DNA of 64,000 nt, from positions 744,001 through 808,000 of the forward strand of contig OZ253531.1 of the NCBI GenBank assembly GCA_965262395.1, written 5' to 3'. Positions 17,108 to 27,143 of the stretch are shown here, in pieces. Under the pieces are notes generated by a model. The model did not search any database. It was given only the letters and a program-made list of their open reading frames with translations, and was not told the DNA's origin. The position numbers were made by a program, and so were the translations under genes. How positions within the stretch are numbered: the first letter of the stretch is position 1; each line of letters begins with the position of its first letter. The DNA comes from CBDHFF01 sp965262395. GTDB taxonomy: Bacteria; Pseudomonadota; Alphaproteobacteria; Rickettsiales; Anaplasmataceae.

Positions 17108-18697
17108 ATGGATGCAATAAGGAATTTGAGCAGGGCTAAGATTTCTATGGTTGCAGGAGCTGCTGTAACAGTAATTTTATTTTTGTTCTTGGTAATTGCA
17201 AGAGTATCTTCTTCAGATATGGTGGTATTATACAGCGATCTAATTCCTGAAGATTCTGGTGAAGTGGTAAGATTTCTGCACATGCATGGACACCAGTATA
17301 GTAAGAGAGGTGAGGACATATATGTACAGGCTGAGGAAGCTCGTGAATTAAGAATGAGGCTGGCATCAGAGGGTATTCCTAATAGTGGATCAATAGTTGG
17401 ATATGAAGTATTTAATAAAACAGATTCTTTTGGTATGTCTAGTTTTAATCAGAATGTTAATTTACTTCGTGCGTTGGAGGGAGAACTTGCTCGTACTATA
17501 AGTTCCTTTGAGGGCATAAAGGGAGCGAGGGTGCATCTGGTGATTCCAAAAAGGGAATTATTTTCAAAAGATAAACATGAAACCACTGCCTCTGTTGTGC
17601 TGAAATTGCGTTCTGGCAAAGGTTTATCCAAAAAAGAAATAGGTGCAATGACTCACTTAGTTTCTTCATCTGTGCAAGGATTATCAATAAATAATATTAC
17701 AATAGTTAGTACGGATGGCAAATCCTTCAAATTATCTTCTAGTGAAGATAATGAGTTTGTCTCTACTATGAATGAGTATAAATTTGCTGAAGAAAAGCAT
17801 ATGAGGGAAACAGTAGAAAGTTTACTAGAGAGATATGTTGGATTGGGCAATGTAAGAGCTGAGGCTTATGCTGATATTAATTTTGATAGAGAGGTTGTAG
17901 ATTTTGAGAGATATGACCCCGAAGGGCGTGTGTTAAGGTCTGAACATATTACGGAAGAGAGTAATAATAGCACTAATGCAGATGGAAGTGTTAGTGTGGC
18001 AAACAATATTCCTGGTGGCGGTGGCTCCGGTGGATCCAGCAGTGCCAAAGGCAACAAAGTAGATGAATTAAAAAATTATGAAATTTCGAAAGAGATGCGT
18101 AGGAATGTCAAGGCGTATGGATTAATTAAGCGTTTATCTGTTGCGGTTATGATTGATGGTACATATACTAAGGATGTGGATGGGGGTATTCCGACATATG
18201 TACCAAGAAGCGAAGAAGAGTTAAGCAAGCTTAGGGCCCTGGTGTCTTCTGCGATTGGTATAGATGAGAGTCGGGGTGATAAATTAGAAATTGTTAATAT
18301 GGCATTTTCTCAACCAGAAATAGAAGAAGAAGGAGTGTTGTCTATGTTGGCGCAAAACATATACCCTCTCATTAATACCTTGATTACATCTGTCGTGATG
18401 CTACTGATTGCGTTTTTTATTATTAAGCCTATAATAAATCGTACATTTGATTTATTTGGCAAATCAGGTAAGAATGAAAATACAGAAGATAATATAAAAG
18501 ATGCCGAAGCTGGCGATGATGCAGCTGGAGCAGCAATAGATATAGTGATCAATGATGATATAGCTGAAGAAGGTGGAGCTGCAAAAGAAGAGACCCCCAT
18601 TGACAAATTGAATGCTTTTGTTAAGGAAAGGCCAGAAGACGCCGTATCTATAGTTAGGAAGTGGATTTATTCTGAGCAAGAGGGAAGTAATGTCTAG
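17108..18697 (+). CDS. fliF: Flagellar M-ring protein FliF
   Basis: The 529-residue protein is FliF, which forms the MS ring in the inner membrane on which the flagellar motor is built. The first transmembrane helix is at about 13-34. Periplasmic ring-building domains follow, with SIVGYEVFNKTDSFGMSSFN and a GARVHLVIPKRELF segment typical of the family. A Gly/Ser-rich loop (GGGGSGGSSS) lies in the middle, and the second helix is at about 418-443. The C-terminus (NAFVKERPEDAVSIVRKWI) is the conserved FliG-binding tail. Length is close to the usual 530-570. The stop overlaps the fliG start by 8 bp, so the two are translationally coupled. Confidence 0.97.
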   Translation: MDAIRNLSRAKISMVAGAAVTVILFLFLVIARVSSSDMVVLYSDLIPEDSGEVVRFLHMHGHQYSKRGEDIYVQAEEARELRMRLASEGIPNSGSIVGYEVFNKTDSFGMSSFNQNVNLLRALEGELARTISSFEGIKGARVHLVIPKRELFSKDKHETTASVVLKLRSGKGLSKKEIGAMTHLVSSSVQGLSINNITIVSTDGKSFKLSSSEDNEFVSTMNEYKFAEEKHMRETVESLLERYVGLGNVRAEAYADINFDREVVDFERYDPEGRVLRSEHITEESNNSTNADGSVSVANNIPGGGGSGGSSSAKGNKVDELKNYEISKEMRRNVKAYGLIKRLSVAVMIDGTYTKDVDGGIPTYVPRSEEELSKLRALVSSAIGIDESRGDKLEIVNMAFSQPEIEEEGVLSMLAQNIYPLINTLITSVVMLLIAFFIIKPIINRTFDLFGKSGKNENTEDNIKDAEAGDDAAGAAIDIVINDDIAEEGGAAKEETPIDKLNAFVKERPEDAVSIVRKWIYSEQEGSNV

Positions 18698-19685
18698 AAC
18701 ACCTGCTAATGAAGGATTGAAGAAAGCAGCTATTTTCCTTATGTCGCTAGAGGTTGACAGTGCAAGATCTATATTAAAATTGATGGATAGTAATGAGATA
18801 AAAAAATTATCTCAAGTTATGTCTAGTTTGGGTATAATAGACAGCAATTTTAAGCACAATATAATAGATGAGGTCCTCACAGAAATGGATAATGCTAATA
18901 ATATGATAGGTAATATTAATAGCACAGAGAGATTTCTGGTTGAGGTTCTTGGCGAAGAAGCAGTGAAGTCAATTTTAACCGATATAAAAGGTCCCCCAGG
19001 AAATACTGTGTGGGAAAAATTATGTAATATAGACCCAGAGAAATTATTTTCTTATATCCACAAAGAGAATTCCCAAACTATAGCATTGATTATGTCCAAG
19101 CTTTCTTCTGAGACCTCATCAAAATTAATTAGTATGTTTTCGGATGAGGTGGCCGTTGATGTGTTGATCAAAGTAGCGAACTTAGGTGACATACCAGATG
19201 ATGTGCTGAGTGTATTAGAGAGAAATATTAAATATGAGTTCATAGACAATATCGGCAATGTTGATATAGATGGTGGCAAGAAAATTGTATATGAAATATT
19301 TAATAGTTTTAATAAAGCCAATGAAGCTAGAATGATGAAGCTTATGGAAAAGCAGCAAAAAGAACTTGCCACTAATATTCGCGAAAATATGTTTACTTTT
19401 GATGATATCATTAAATTTGATGATAATGGAATGCAATCTTTGATGAAAGTGGTAGACAAAAATCTCTTACCTGTTGCTTTGAAAGGAGCAGAAGAGAAAT
19501 TGCGTGATAAATTCTTGAATAATATGTCGGAACGTGCCGCAAAAATTATTAAAGAGGACATGGAAGCCTCTGGTCCTATTAAGATGAGTGATGTTGATAA
19601 ATCTCAGGCTGGAATCGTGAAAGCTGCTAAAGATCTGTTAGATAGTGGTGAAGTTTCTTTGGCTGGTGGTGAAACAATGCTTTAA
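18690..19685 (+). CDS. fliG: Flagellar motor switch protein FliG
   Basis: The 331-residue protein is FliG, the rotor subunit that joins the FliF ring to the switch complex and meets the stators. The N-terminal FliF-binding domain begins GLKKAAIFLMSLEV. The middle ARM domain normally contains EHPQ; here the segment reads KENSQTIALIMSKL, so the His-Pro pair is replaced. The C-terminal torque helix keeps the family pattern (ALKGAEEKLRDKFLNNMS, then ERAAKIIKEDMEASGP), including the charged residues used for torque. AGAGGGA precedes the ATG at 18690, inside the end of fliF. Confidence 0.97.
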   Translation: MSRTPANEGLKKAAIFLMSLEVDSARSILKLMDSNEIKKLSQVMSSLGIIDSNFKHNIIDEVLTEMDNANNMIGNINSTERFLVEVLGEEAVKSILTDIKGPPGNTVWEKLCNIDPEKLFSYIHKENSQTIALIMSKLSSETSSKLISMFSDEVAVDVLIKVANLGDIPDDVLSVLERNIKYEFIDNIGNVDIDGGKKIVYEIFNSFNKANEARMMKLMEKQQKELATNIRENMFTFDDIIKFDDNGMQSLMKVVDKNLLPVALKGAEEKLRDKFLNNMSERAAKIIKEDMEASGPIKMSDVDKSQAGIVKAAKDLLDSGEVSLAGGETML

Positions 19686-19858
19686 TTTACTTTTTTGTAC
19701 TTATATCTGCATCAGATAATCCACTTAAGCCTGTTAATATTACTTTTTCATTTATTTTCGATCTTGTTGTTTTTGTGTGTTATGCGCTATAATAAATGGA
19801 TTAGTTTTATAAAATTATCTTAGTTCCTACTGCTTAGTTAATTATATGGTAATTTAAA

Positions 19859-19889
19859 TTGTGTATAACTTCATATTGTTTAGTATAAT
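19859..19889 (+). promoter_or_regulatory. Possible promoter for the 2398-residue protein
   Basis: A perfect TATAAT at 19884-19889 lies about 50 bases ahead of the ATG at 19940. The best -35 match, TTGTGT at 19859-19864, is 19 bases away, which is long. The 250 bp gap after fliG shows no clear terminator. Confidence 0.3.
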
Positions 19890-19939
19890 TTTTGATTTAT
19901 GGTTCGACCATGGTTATTAAGATAATATAGGTTTGATTG

Positions 19940-22900
19940 ATGAGTATTTCTGATTTTCGTAAAATGATGCGCGGTGAAAGGGGCCATAGGTCTGTTCGTG
20001 CATCTGGTTCAGCATGGTATTGGAAATCACTTACGTTGGCAATATCAATACCAGTGATTGTTGCTATAAATATCGTAGCGTTAGTGATCACTCTTGTGAC
20101 TGTTTTAGACAAGAAAATAAAATCGAAATTGATTGAGAGATTTGGGGGTAAATCACCTGATGTTGCTATATTTGCCAGTATAATCTCTGCTGTTGTTATT
20201 TCTGTTGTTTATTTGATAACATGTTTATTGATATCGCATTTCATGACCAAAAAATATAATATATTGAGTGATTATAATAAGTACGTAGATTTCAATGTAT
20301 TGTATAAGGAGCAACTTCAGCAATCCTTTGGCAAGATAAAGGATGGTTTGAATAAATCTCCTAAAGATAGCTTTGTTAAGGAGCTGATGGATGAATTCTG
20401 CCAAAATATTACCGTTATAAGGTTAGGTAATCAAGAGTTCGTAGTGGCTAAAATTGCAAAGCTTGGGGTTTGCATTGTTATGCCGATTGATAATTATGAT
20501 TTAAAATTAGATTTAGAAGAGAAGATGCATGTAGACTTTAAGGATAGTCCATCACCTAGTGAATCTAATAACAATAGATGTTTTATATTATTTGAAAAGG
20601 AATTAAATGCTAAGGATCATCAAGATGAGTCTGATATTAGATTCTTTGCTGATGTGTTATCTGGAAGAGATGACGAACAGTTGAAAAGATCGGAAGGTTA
20701 TCGCTCTGCAATGACTTGCTTTGATAGACTGTATAGCAATAATCTGCCTACTGAATCTAGTATAATGTCTTTTGAATTATATGGCGCATTAGAGTGTGTG
20801 GTTGATGTATATAAGGATCATATTCCTAGTGAAGTGTCTATTGCATTGAAAGATAAATTTAGATTACAAAAATCTTTAGGTAAGGCATCTAAGACTGTGC
20901 AGGAAGTCGGAGAGGGTTTTCAAGATTTGTTTGTTTCTGTTATGCAGGTCTTTTCAAGGTTTCAACCTGCTGAATTTGGCAGCATAATGCCTAAGGCATT
21001 TTTAATGGGCGCTGTAGAGTCAGCATTGGCTTCTAGGAAAGCGAATGATACACCAGATATGGGTGGCATGATCACTGGCATTGCTAATACAGACAGCTTT
21101 TTTGATAAAATGACCTATATTCCTGCTATTGGTTCCTTTATGATTGATTTTGGTGAATATAAGATTTTCATTAAGAAAAATCCTGCAGATGAACAGGGAA
21201 AATTTACAATGAATGGCGTTTCGGTTTACGCGGTATTCAATAAAGAATTTGAAAGAGAATCCCTTAATGACCAGGGTCATAGAAGTATTTTTGGTCATTA
21301 TATTGATGGTAATAAGTCTGCGCCAATTACAGAGAAAGTCGGAGATGCTCCAGAGGATGCTCTGCTTAAGTATATTAAATTGGAATATAAAGTTGGTAGT
21401 GATTCTACATTCACACAAATTAATAATCTTGCTTCATTTTTTAAATCTACTTTTCCAAGTGTAAGCGCATCAGATAAAAGCAATGTAGAGTTGTTTAATA
21501 AATTTTCTACAAAGCTTTTAGAGAAAGAAGCAGCTGTTTTAGATAGTACAGAATCTATGTGGACAGGGATCATGTCTATGCTGAATTCTGAGTCTGATGA
21601 CGTAGTAACTGATATGAGTGTTGCGCCAAATAACATGTTGTCTGATAAGCCTCAAGGTAAACATATACTTTCTTCATCTCTTACTATGTCACAAGAGGGT
21701 TTGGTTCTTGTTGAAATGGACGATGGCTCGATGATGGTCATGTCAAATAAAGATAAGATGAAGGATACAAAGCTTTATGCTGTTACTCTACACAATGAGT
21801 GGGTTAGGAAGGAAGAGGAAGATGGGTTCCTGAGGGTGCCTTTGTGTAATTTCGGCTCTTGCACCATGAAAGGCGGTAGGTATTGCAATATTACTAAGAA
21901 TAAAATGATACAATATGCATCTTTATTAAATGATGATGGTAATTGTTCAGATTTATCATGTTTTATTCTCGATAGTGAGGAAGCCTTATTATTAAAAAAG
22001 TATCTTGTGGAGAAATATAGTGTTTCGAGCGGGCAGGTGTTAACAGTAAAGCACTTTTCAGATATTCGTAAAAGTAGAGAATTAAAGAGATGGGGCAGAT
22101 ATAATAGACCTGGAATGTGCCTTTCTACAGAAGAAGAGGTATCTGATGATGTTAATGATCAGCTTAATGATGGTGAGGGTCAGCTTAAGGATGACAGTAG
22201 TTCTGAATCTTTAGAAGATAAAATGAAACCAGTGTTGGTAGAGAAATTGGTGAAAGCAAGACATCTTTTATTTGGATTAGATTCTCATAAATTATTTAAT
22301 ACACAGCATATTTTGATTGACGCATTGTCTCCAATTGTGGCATTAGAGATTGCTAATCAATGCATAGGTGATACTGAAAATAGTAAGGGAAATTTAAAAA
22401 CAATAAATTTGAGCAATACCAGTTTCTTATTCAAGGTGTTGGGTCGTAGGAATGAATTTTTGCATAACGCAGATCTAATGAAATACCTCAATCTTCTTGA
22501 GTGTCGTATGCATGACACTCAAAAGAACTTTGATCATTTTTGTAAGAATATTTCTATTGATAATCAAAGTGTTTTATCAAAAGGATCAATGGCTTATCTA
22601 GGTTTTATTGATGCCTGTAATAATATCATACGTCTTACTCCTTACTTATTTATGCGCACTAAGGAGCAAGGAATATGTCCCATTAAGGCTATGACAACTG
22701 TTGTACAATTTTCAATTGTAATAATGGATATGCTCAATCAGGCTATTGATAAAAACGATGTGGAATCCATTGACAATATATTTGCTTTATATTTGGTACT
22801 TTCATCCCTTCTTGAATATGAAGGTGATGCCATTAGCTATCAAGAACGTCTTGATCTTCTCAATACATTTATGAATAATCGATCATTGATTAATAACTTT

Positions 22901-25900
22901 AATTATAAGCAATTTTGCACGGATCCTAACTATAGTATGTTAGGCGACTTTATGTTCTATGGAACTGAAAAAGTTGCATTAAGGACTCATCTTGTTAGTG
23001 ATTCTGTAGAAAAGAGAAAGAAATACCACAATTTTTGCAAAAAAATTGTTGATATTGATATTGCTCAGTATGATGTAAATGCTTATATAACCTCTGGGTA
23101 TAGTAGAACATCTAGGGATTATATACATAATAATGCAGTTCATGATGTATCTGGGCGTATTAATACAGATGGTATTGCTCGCAAGAATGGTTTTATAAAT
23201 AGGGGAATGAATTTTTATAATTATGCCTGCATGATTGATAAATTTTCTCGAAGTATTCATTTGGAATTAAAGAGTGTGCCTCCTGTGGAGGAGGAAGATG
23301 CTGTAGGTCATGAACAGCAAATACCTATTGTTGATGCAAAAGAGGCATATGATTTCTTTGTAAACTTTATCCCAAGAGATATCAGATATAGAGCATTACA
23401 TTCTATGTCTGATTGCAATGATTTAGTTTTCACTGATGAGTTGATTAAAGCAAGTTCTGGCGTGTCTTGGGATGACTGTGTAACGCAGTTTGTTGACTCT
23501 AATTTATATAAGGAAGCGAGGGCATTAGAGGCTAAAGATATTGTTTTTAAAAAGAATGCTCTCTCCACAATGGTTTTGTCTATTTATAGTGATGTGGTGA
23601 ACTCTAATGCTTATACCCAAGATGATCTTGATAGTTTTGCAAATATATTTAAACGTATATATGAGCTGCCTGATGAGGGCAATAGTTCCCTTGCTAATAT
23701 TATAAAATCTCTTGGTGAGATGGAGTTTGGCTCAGGAACAGAAAAATTTTCTGACTACTTGAAAACTTTGCATGATACAAAGGAATTTTCTAAATTATCA
23801 ACTGCTCTAATTCATTCTTTTCATGATCAAACGCATAGTGATAATATTGCTAAGGTTGGTTGTATTCTTAGGGATAAGAATAATCAATATCCTCAAATCG
23901 GAGCTCATAAGTTAATGTCACATGTTTTTTTAAAAAACCATATGTCAGATTTTGATTGGGTTAAAGATGTAAGTATAATTAATCGGATCAATAGATCAAT
24001 AAAGGCCTATGGTAACAGAATGTCTTGTATACAGAAAAATAATCACATTTATTCTAAGTATTTGAAATCTTTAGTGGTTGCGGGTAGTAATGGGAATACG
24101 GCAGCTGACAATAAAATGCTTTCCTTATCAAATATGTTAGATTTTATTATGTTAAAATCTAAATATAGTAAATCAGTTGAGAAGGTCATAGGTTATCTTT
24201 GTAATAAAACTTCGGGGAGAGATGCTCTTGATTTGGCAAATATTACTGTAGAACATATTAAGAAATTTTTAAACGATGGCACTGCTACCGTAATGAATGA
24301 TAATGATTATAGTCAGATATTACATCTGGCTAAGTCTTCTGTATTGTTTGCTAGTGTGAGTCATAAATATAAGACAAATGATCAGGAGAAAGGTTTGTTT
24401 GATCCAAAAGTGGCTGCATATTATGCTGATGATGGAGTGTCAAAGCCAAATTATGCAGATATTCAGAAGAACAAATTATCATTTCTTGCTGTATCTACTT
24501 ATTGTGAAGCCACAATAGCGGCTGATAAATTTAATAATGAGTCCGCCCTTATATTATCTGAGCAGTTATCACACTATAATACCATGAATAGTTCTTTATT
24601 TTTCAATACATTCTCTTTTATGCAAGGGCTGCATAATGAATTAGCTGCTAATGCAGATCTGTTGTCAAGCAACGAGATTGCAGACTTTATTGATGCATTA
24701 ATGTCGTTCATAGATGAAGATATGGAGGGTGAGGGTAAAGGTGAGGATACTGTAAGGAGGATAGCAGTCTATTGTGCAGGAGATAAAATTGTTCCATTTA
24801 AGACGATTCATAGTGCTTTATTGTCAGGTGATATGTCATGCCTAGAAGCACCATATGCTGCCATAGCAAGTATACTTCATCAACATAAATTAATTGTCAA
24901 AAGTGAGCATGTACACCTCCCTTTGCGCATGCTGCAAGATAGTTTTTGTTTAAATAAAACTTCTGTGCAACCTTCAATAAATACTTATTTTAATGCTATG
25001 TTCAAGAACCATGGAATCAATGAGCAAGGTATACAAAGCATGGATTTATTCCATAATTTTATGCAAACAGATTATAATACAAGCTCATTCACTGTTTCTT
25101 CTATTCATGCATTATTTGCGTCAGGATTTGAAGATATATGTAAGATTGCTAATCCGCAGGTAAAAGAGCAAAATATCGCTAGATTCACTAAATTCATGAG
25201 TCTTATGAGGAAAAATAGTAATAACAAAGAGTTTATGGGATTTTTGACATTACTTCTTTCATTTAATGCTACTCCAGGAAGATTTATTCTTCCTGGAGAT
25301 AGTTTCTTTTTTAATGAAGATGGTTATATTAATTTTGATGCATTAAAGGATTTCTATACCGCTCTTTATCGTAATACCATCGATGCAGATGGTGAAGTTA
25401 ACAAAGATGAATTGAAGAAATATCTTGCTAAAACTATGTCTAATGGTAATGATGATCAAGGTTTTGTTGAGGTATCTAATGCACCTTCTTGGGTGGGTCT
25501 TGAGGAAGATGTTAGAAAGAGCCTTGATGTGCCAGTCAGAGTTGAAACAGAGTGCAAAAATACTAATGACGAATCGATGAATCCTCGAGATGAGAGACGT
25601 GATTTTACTAGTGATCTCGTGATGCCATATTTTTATACACCAGAGAGGGGTGTCATAACACCAGATGTATCATTTAATGTTCATTCAGATTCAGGCGATA
25701 AAAGTCCTCTTGATTCCATCAGTGAAATTGTCGATTCTTTGGACTTTGGTAATGATGCTGCTAAACTGTTATCACCATTGCTCAAGAATGTTATCTATAT
25801 GAATGTGCAATGTGCTAAGCTGATGGGTTTGAGTGGCAATGAATTCCTCCGTGATGTTGTGGCAAAGATGGCAACTGATATAGGACATCAGGCAATAGGA

Positions 25901-27136
25901 GGTTTTGCTCAATCAGTGGCATTGTTACTACCTGAAGATTCAAGTAAAAAACCTATTGCTGTAGATAAATTGAAAAGCATTAGGAAAATGTTAGCAAATT
26001 CTAAATATGGAAAAAATAGATCTCAGATGGCGGCAGAAAATGTTAATGAATCTAATAGTCAGAATAATAAGGTATTATTAATAGATATAATCAATTCTGT
26101 AATTGATAGAAGTGCAAAGAGTAACCAAAAATTATCTTTTGCTGATATTGAAACATTTTTTATAAATCACATTGGTACTTCACTATTAAACTTGTTAGGT
26201 TCTGACACTTGTAATATTATTGAAGGTGAATTTGCTGAGCAGCCGCTTACACGTTCTTTAGTGAAAAAAGTGTTGAATAATAACACAGATATAAAAAAAG
26301 TTCTTATTTCCAAAAATGCAACACTATCTGATTTAATCATGAATGATACAAGTCTTATGAAAGGATTGCTTAGTCATGGTGTCAATGTCATGGAATTCGT
26401 TGATCCTAAAACATGGTCTGATGAATATTTCATGGAGCGTGGTTATTCATATCGAGTTGATGCGAAAGAAGAGGGAACGCGTAATGCAGAATTCATGAGG
26501 TGTATTAATGCTTTAGACTCTGTTAAAGATTCTGCTAATGCCGCATTTATGGAGAGTCGCCTTCTTGCGATTGAGAACATTCTTATACAAGAGGTAGATA
26601 TCGATCTATTATTAGAGTTAGATGGCGTTATTTCCTCGGAAGAGTTCAAATATATGGAAATGGTGCATCAAAAACTTGAACAACATAAGCAAGATATTCA
26701 GTCTAGCAGTGGCATTAATAAATTAGTAAATATAAATGCATTTATATTTACTTTTATTGCTGCTGTAGAGCGCTTTAACGGCTATAAACTGGATGTAGAT
26801 GCAGATCTAGGCGGACTGGATATAAAATCCGAACTAAACAAACTGATTGATCAGTATGTTACAGTTACCAAGAAATTTTTTGAGCCTGATAGTGTTGAAT
26901 TAGACGATATAAAAAATGATGAATTATACGCAGTATATCTTGGGTCCAAAATGAGTGAAGAAAATCTTGAAGAAGAAGAATCTGTTGATCCAGTGAAAAA
27001 ACAAGTTGAGGGAGTGATGAAAGAGTATAAAGATTCATTATGTGCCAGAACAAGTGTTGAACAAGTAGGCGTTGAGAATATTGATAGGGAGGCTACTTCA
27101 GCTCAAGACACGCAGCCGCCGCAGCGTGCATTATGA
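19940..27136 (+). CDS. Unrecognised giant 2398-residue protein with N-terminal membrane hairpin
   Basis: I recognise no family. A basic N-terminus of about 30 residues precedes two hydrophobic segments (about 31-56 and 76-101) with a short charged loop. The remaining roughly 2300 residues look soluble, helical and rich in D, N, S, K and M, with no tandem repeats visible by eye. An EF-hand-like loop, IDADGEVNKDEL, is near residues 1814-1825; it has Thr where the first Asp ligand is expected. Acidic linkers occur near 735-760 and the tail (SAQDTQPPQRAL) is polar. The frame opens at a TTG at 19937, but the ATG at 19940 has AGG nine bases upstream. A giant surface or secreted effector anchored by its N-terminus is one possibility; VirB6-type channels are excluded because only two helices are present. 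Confidence 0.85.
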   Translation: MSISDFRKMMRGERGHRSVRASGSAWYWKSLTLAISIPVIVAINIVALVITLVTVLDKKIKSKLIERFGGKSPDVAIFASIISAVVISVVYLITCLLISHFMTKKYNILSDYNKYVDFNVLYKEQLQQSFGKIKDGLNKSPKDSFVKELMDEFCQNITVIRLGNQEFVVAKIAKLGVCIVMPIDNYDLKLDLEEKMHVDFKDSPSPSESNNNRCFILFEKELNAKDHQDESDIRFFADVLSGRDDEQLKRSEGYRSAMTCFDRLYSNNLPTESSIMSFELYGALECVVDVYKDHIPSEVSIALKDKFRLQKSLGKASKTVQEVGEGFQDLFVSVMQVFSRFQPAEFGSIMPKAFLMGAVESALASRKANDTPDMGGMITGIANTDSFFDKMTYIPAIGSFMIDFGEYKIFIKKNPADEQGKFTMNGVSVYAVFNKEFERESLNDQGHRSIFGHYIDGNKSAPITEKVGDAPEDALLKYIKLEYKVGSDSTFTQINNLASFFKSTFPSVSASDKSNVELFNKFSTKLLEKEAAVLDSTESMWTGIMSMLNSESDDVVTDMSVAPNNMLSDKPQGKHILSSSLTMSQEGLVLVEMDDGSMMVMSNKDKMKDTKLYAVTLHNEWVRKEEEDGFLRVPLCNFGSCTMKGGRYCNITKNKMIQYASLLNDDGNCSDLSCFILDSEEALLLKKYLVEKYSVSSGQVLTVKHFSDIRKSRELKRWGRYNRPGMCLSTEEEVSDDVNDQLNDGEGQLKDDSSSESLEDKMKPVLVEKLVKARHLLFGLDSHKLFNTQHILIDALSPIVALEIANQCIGDTENSKGNLKTINLSNTSFLFKVLGRRNEFLHNADLMKYLNLLECRMHDTQKNFDHFCKNISIDNQSVLSKGSMAYLGFIDACNNIIRLTPYLFMRTKEQGICPIKAMTTVVQFSIVIMDMLNQAIDKNDVESIDNIFALYLVLSSLLEYEGDAISYQERLDLLNTFMNNRSLINNFNYKQFCTDPNYSMLGDFMFYGTEKVALRTHLVSDSVEKRKKYHNFCKKIVDIDIAQYDVNAYITSGYSRTSRDYIHNNAVHDVSGRINTDGIARKNGFINRGMNFYNYACMIDKFSRSIHLELKSVPPVEEEDAVGHEQQIPIVDAKEAYDFFVNFIPRDIRYRALHSMSDCNDLVFTDELIKASSGVSWDDCVTQFVDSNLYKEARALEAKDIVFKKNALSTMVLSIYSDVVNSNAYTQDDLDSFANIFKRIYELPDEGNSSLANIIKSLGEMEFGSGTEKFSDYLKTLHDTKEFSKLSTALIHSFHDQTHSDNIAKVGCILRDKNNQYPQIGAHKLMSHVFLKNHMSDFDWVKDVSIINRINRSIKAYGNRMSCIQKNNHIYSKYLKSLVVAGSNGNTAADNKMLSLSNMLDFIMLKSKYSKSVEKVIGYLCNKTSGRDALDLANITVEHIKKFLNDGTATVMNDNDYSQILHLAKSSVLFASVSHKYKTNDQEKGLFDPKVAAYYADDGVSKPNYADIQKNKLSFLAVSTYCEATIAADKFNNESALILSEQLSHYNTMNSSLFFNTFSFMQGLHNELAANADLLSSNEIADFIDALMSFIDEDMEGEGKGEDTVRRIAVYCAGDKIVPFKTIHSALLSGDMSCLEAPYAAIASILHQHKLIVKSEHVHLPLRMLQDSFCLNKTSVQPSINTYFNAMFKNHGINEQGIQSMDLFHNFMQTDYNTSSFTVSSIHALFASGFEDICKIANPQVKEQNIARFTKFMSLMRKNSNNKEFMGFLTLLLSFNATPGRFILPGDSFFFNEDGYINFDALKDFYTALYRNTIDADGEVNKDELKKYLAKTMSNGNDDQGFVEVSNAPSWVGLEEDVRKSLDVPVRVETECKNTNDESMNPRDERRDFTSDLVMPYFYTPERGVITPDVSFNVHSDSGDKSPLDSISEIVDSLDFGNDAAKLLSPLLKNVIYMNVQCAKLMGLSGNEFLRDVVAKMATDIGHQAIGGFAQSVALLLPEDSSKKPIAVDKLKSIRKMLANSKYGKNRSQMAAENVNESNSQNNKVLLIDIINSVIDRSAKSNQKLSFADIETFFINHIGTSLLNLLGSDTCNIIEGEFAEQPLTRSLVKKVLNNNTDIKKVLISKNATLSDLIMNDTSLMKGLLSHGVNVMEFVDPKTWSDEYFMERGYSYRVDAKEEGTRNAEFMRCINALDSVKDSANAAFMESRLLAIENILIQEVDIDLLLELDGVISSEEFKYMEMVHQKLEQHKQDIQSSSGINKLVNINAFIFTFIAAVERFNGYKLDVDADLGGLDIKSELNKLIDQYVTVTKKFFEPDSVELDDIKNDELYAVYLGSKMSEENLEEEESVDPVKKQVEGVMKEYKDSLCARTSVEQVGVENIDREATSAQDTQPPQRAL

Positions 27137-27143
27137 CTTATTG

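Noticed and set aside
19940..27136. VirB6-type type IV secretion channel, which can be very large in Rickettsiales
   Set aside because: Only two membrane segments are present; VirB6 proteins need five or more and a TrbL/VirB6 core.
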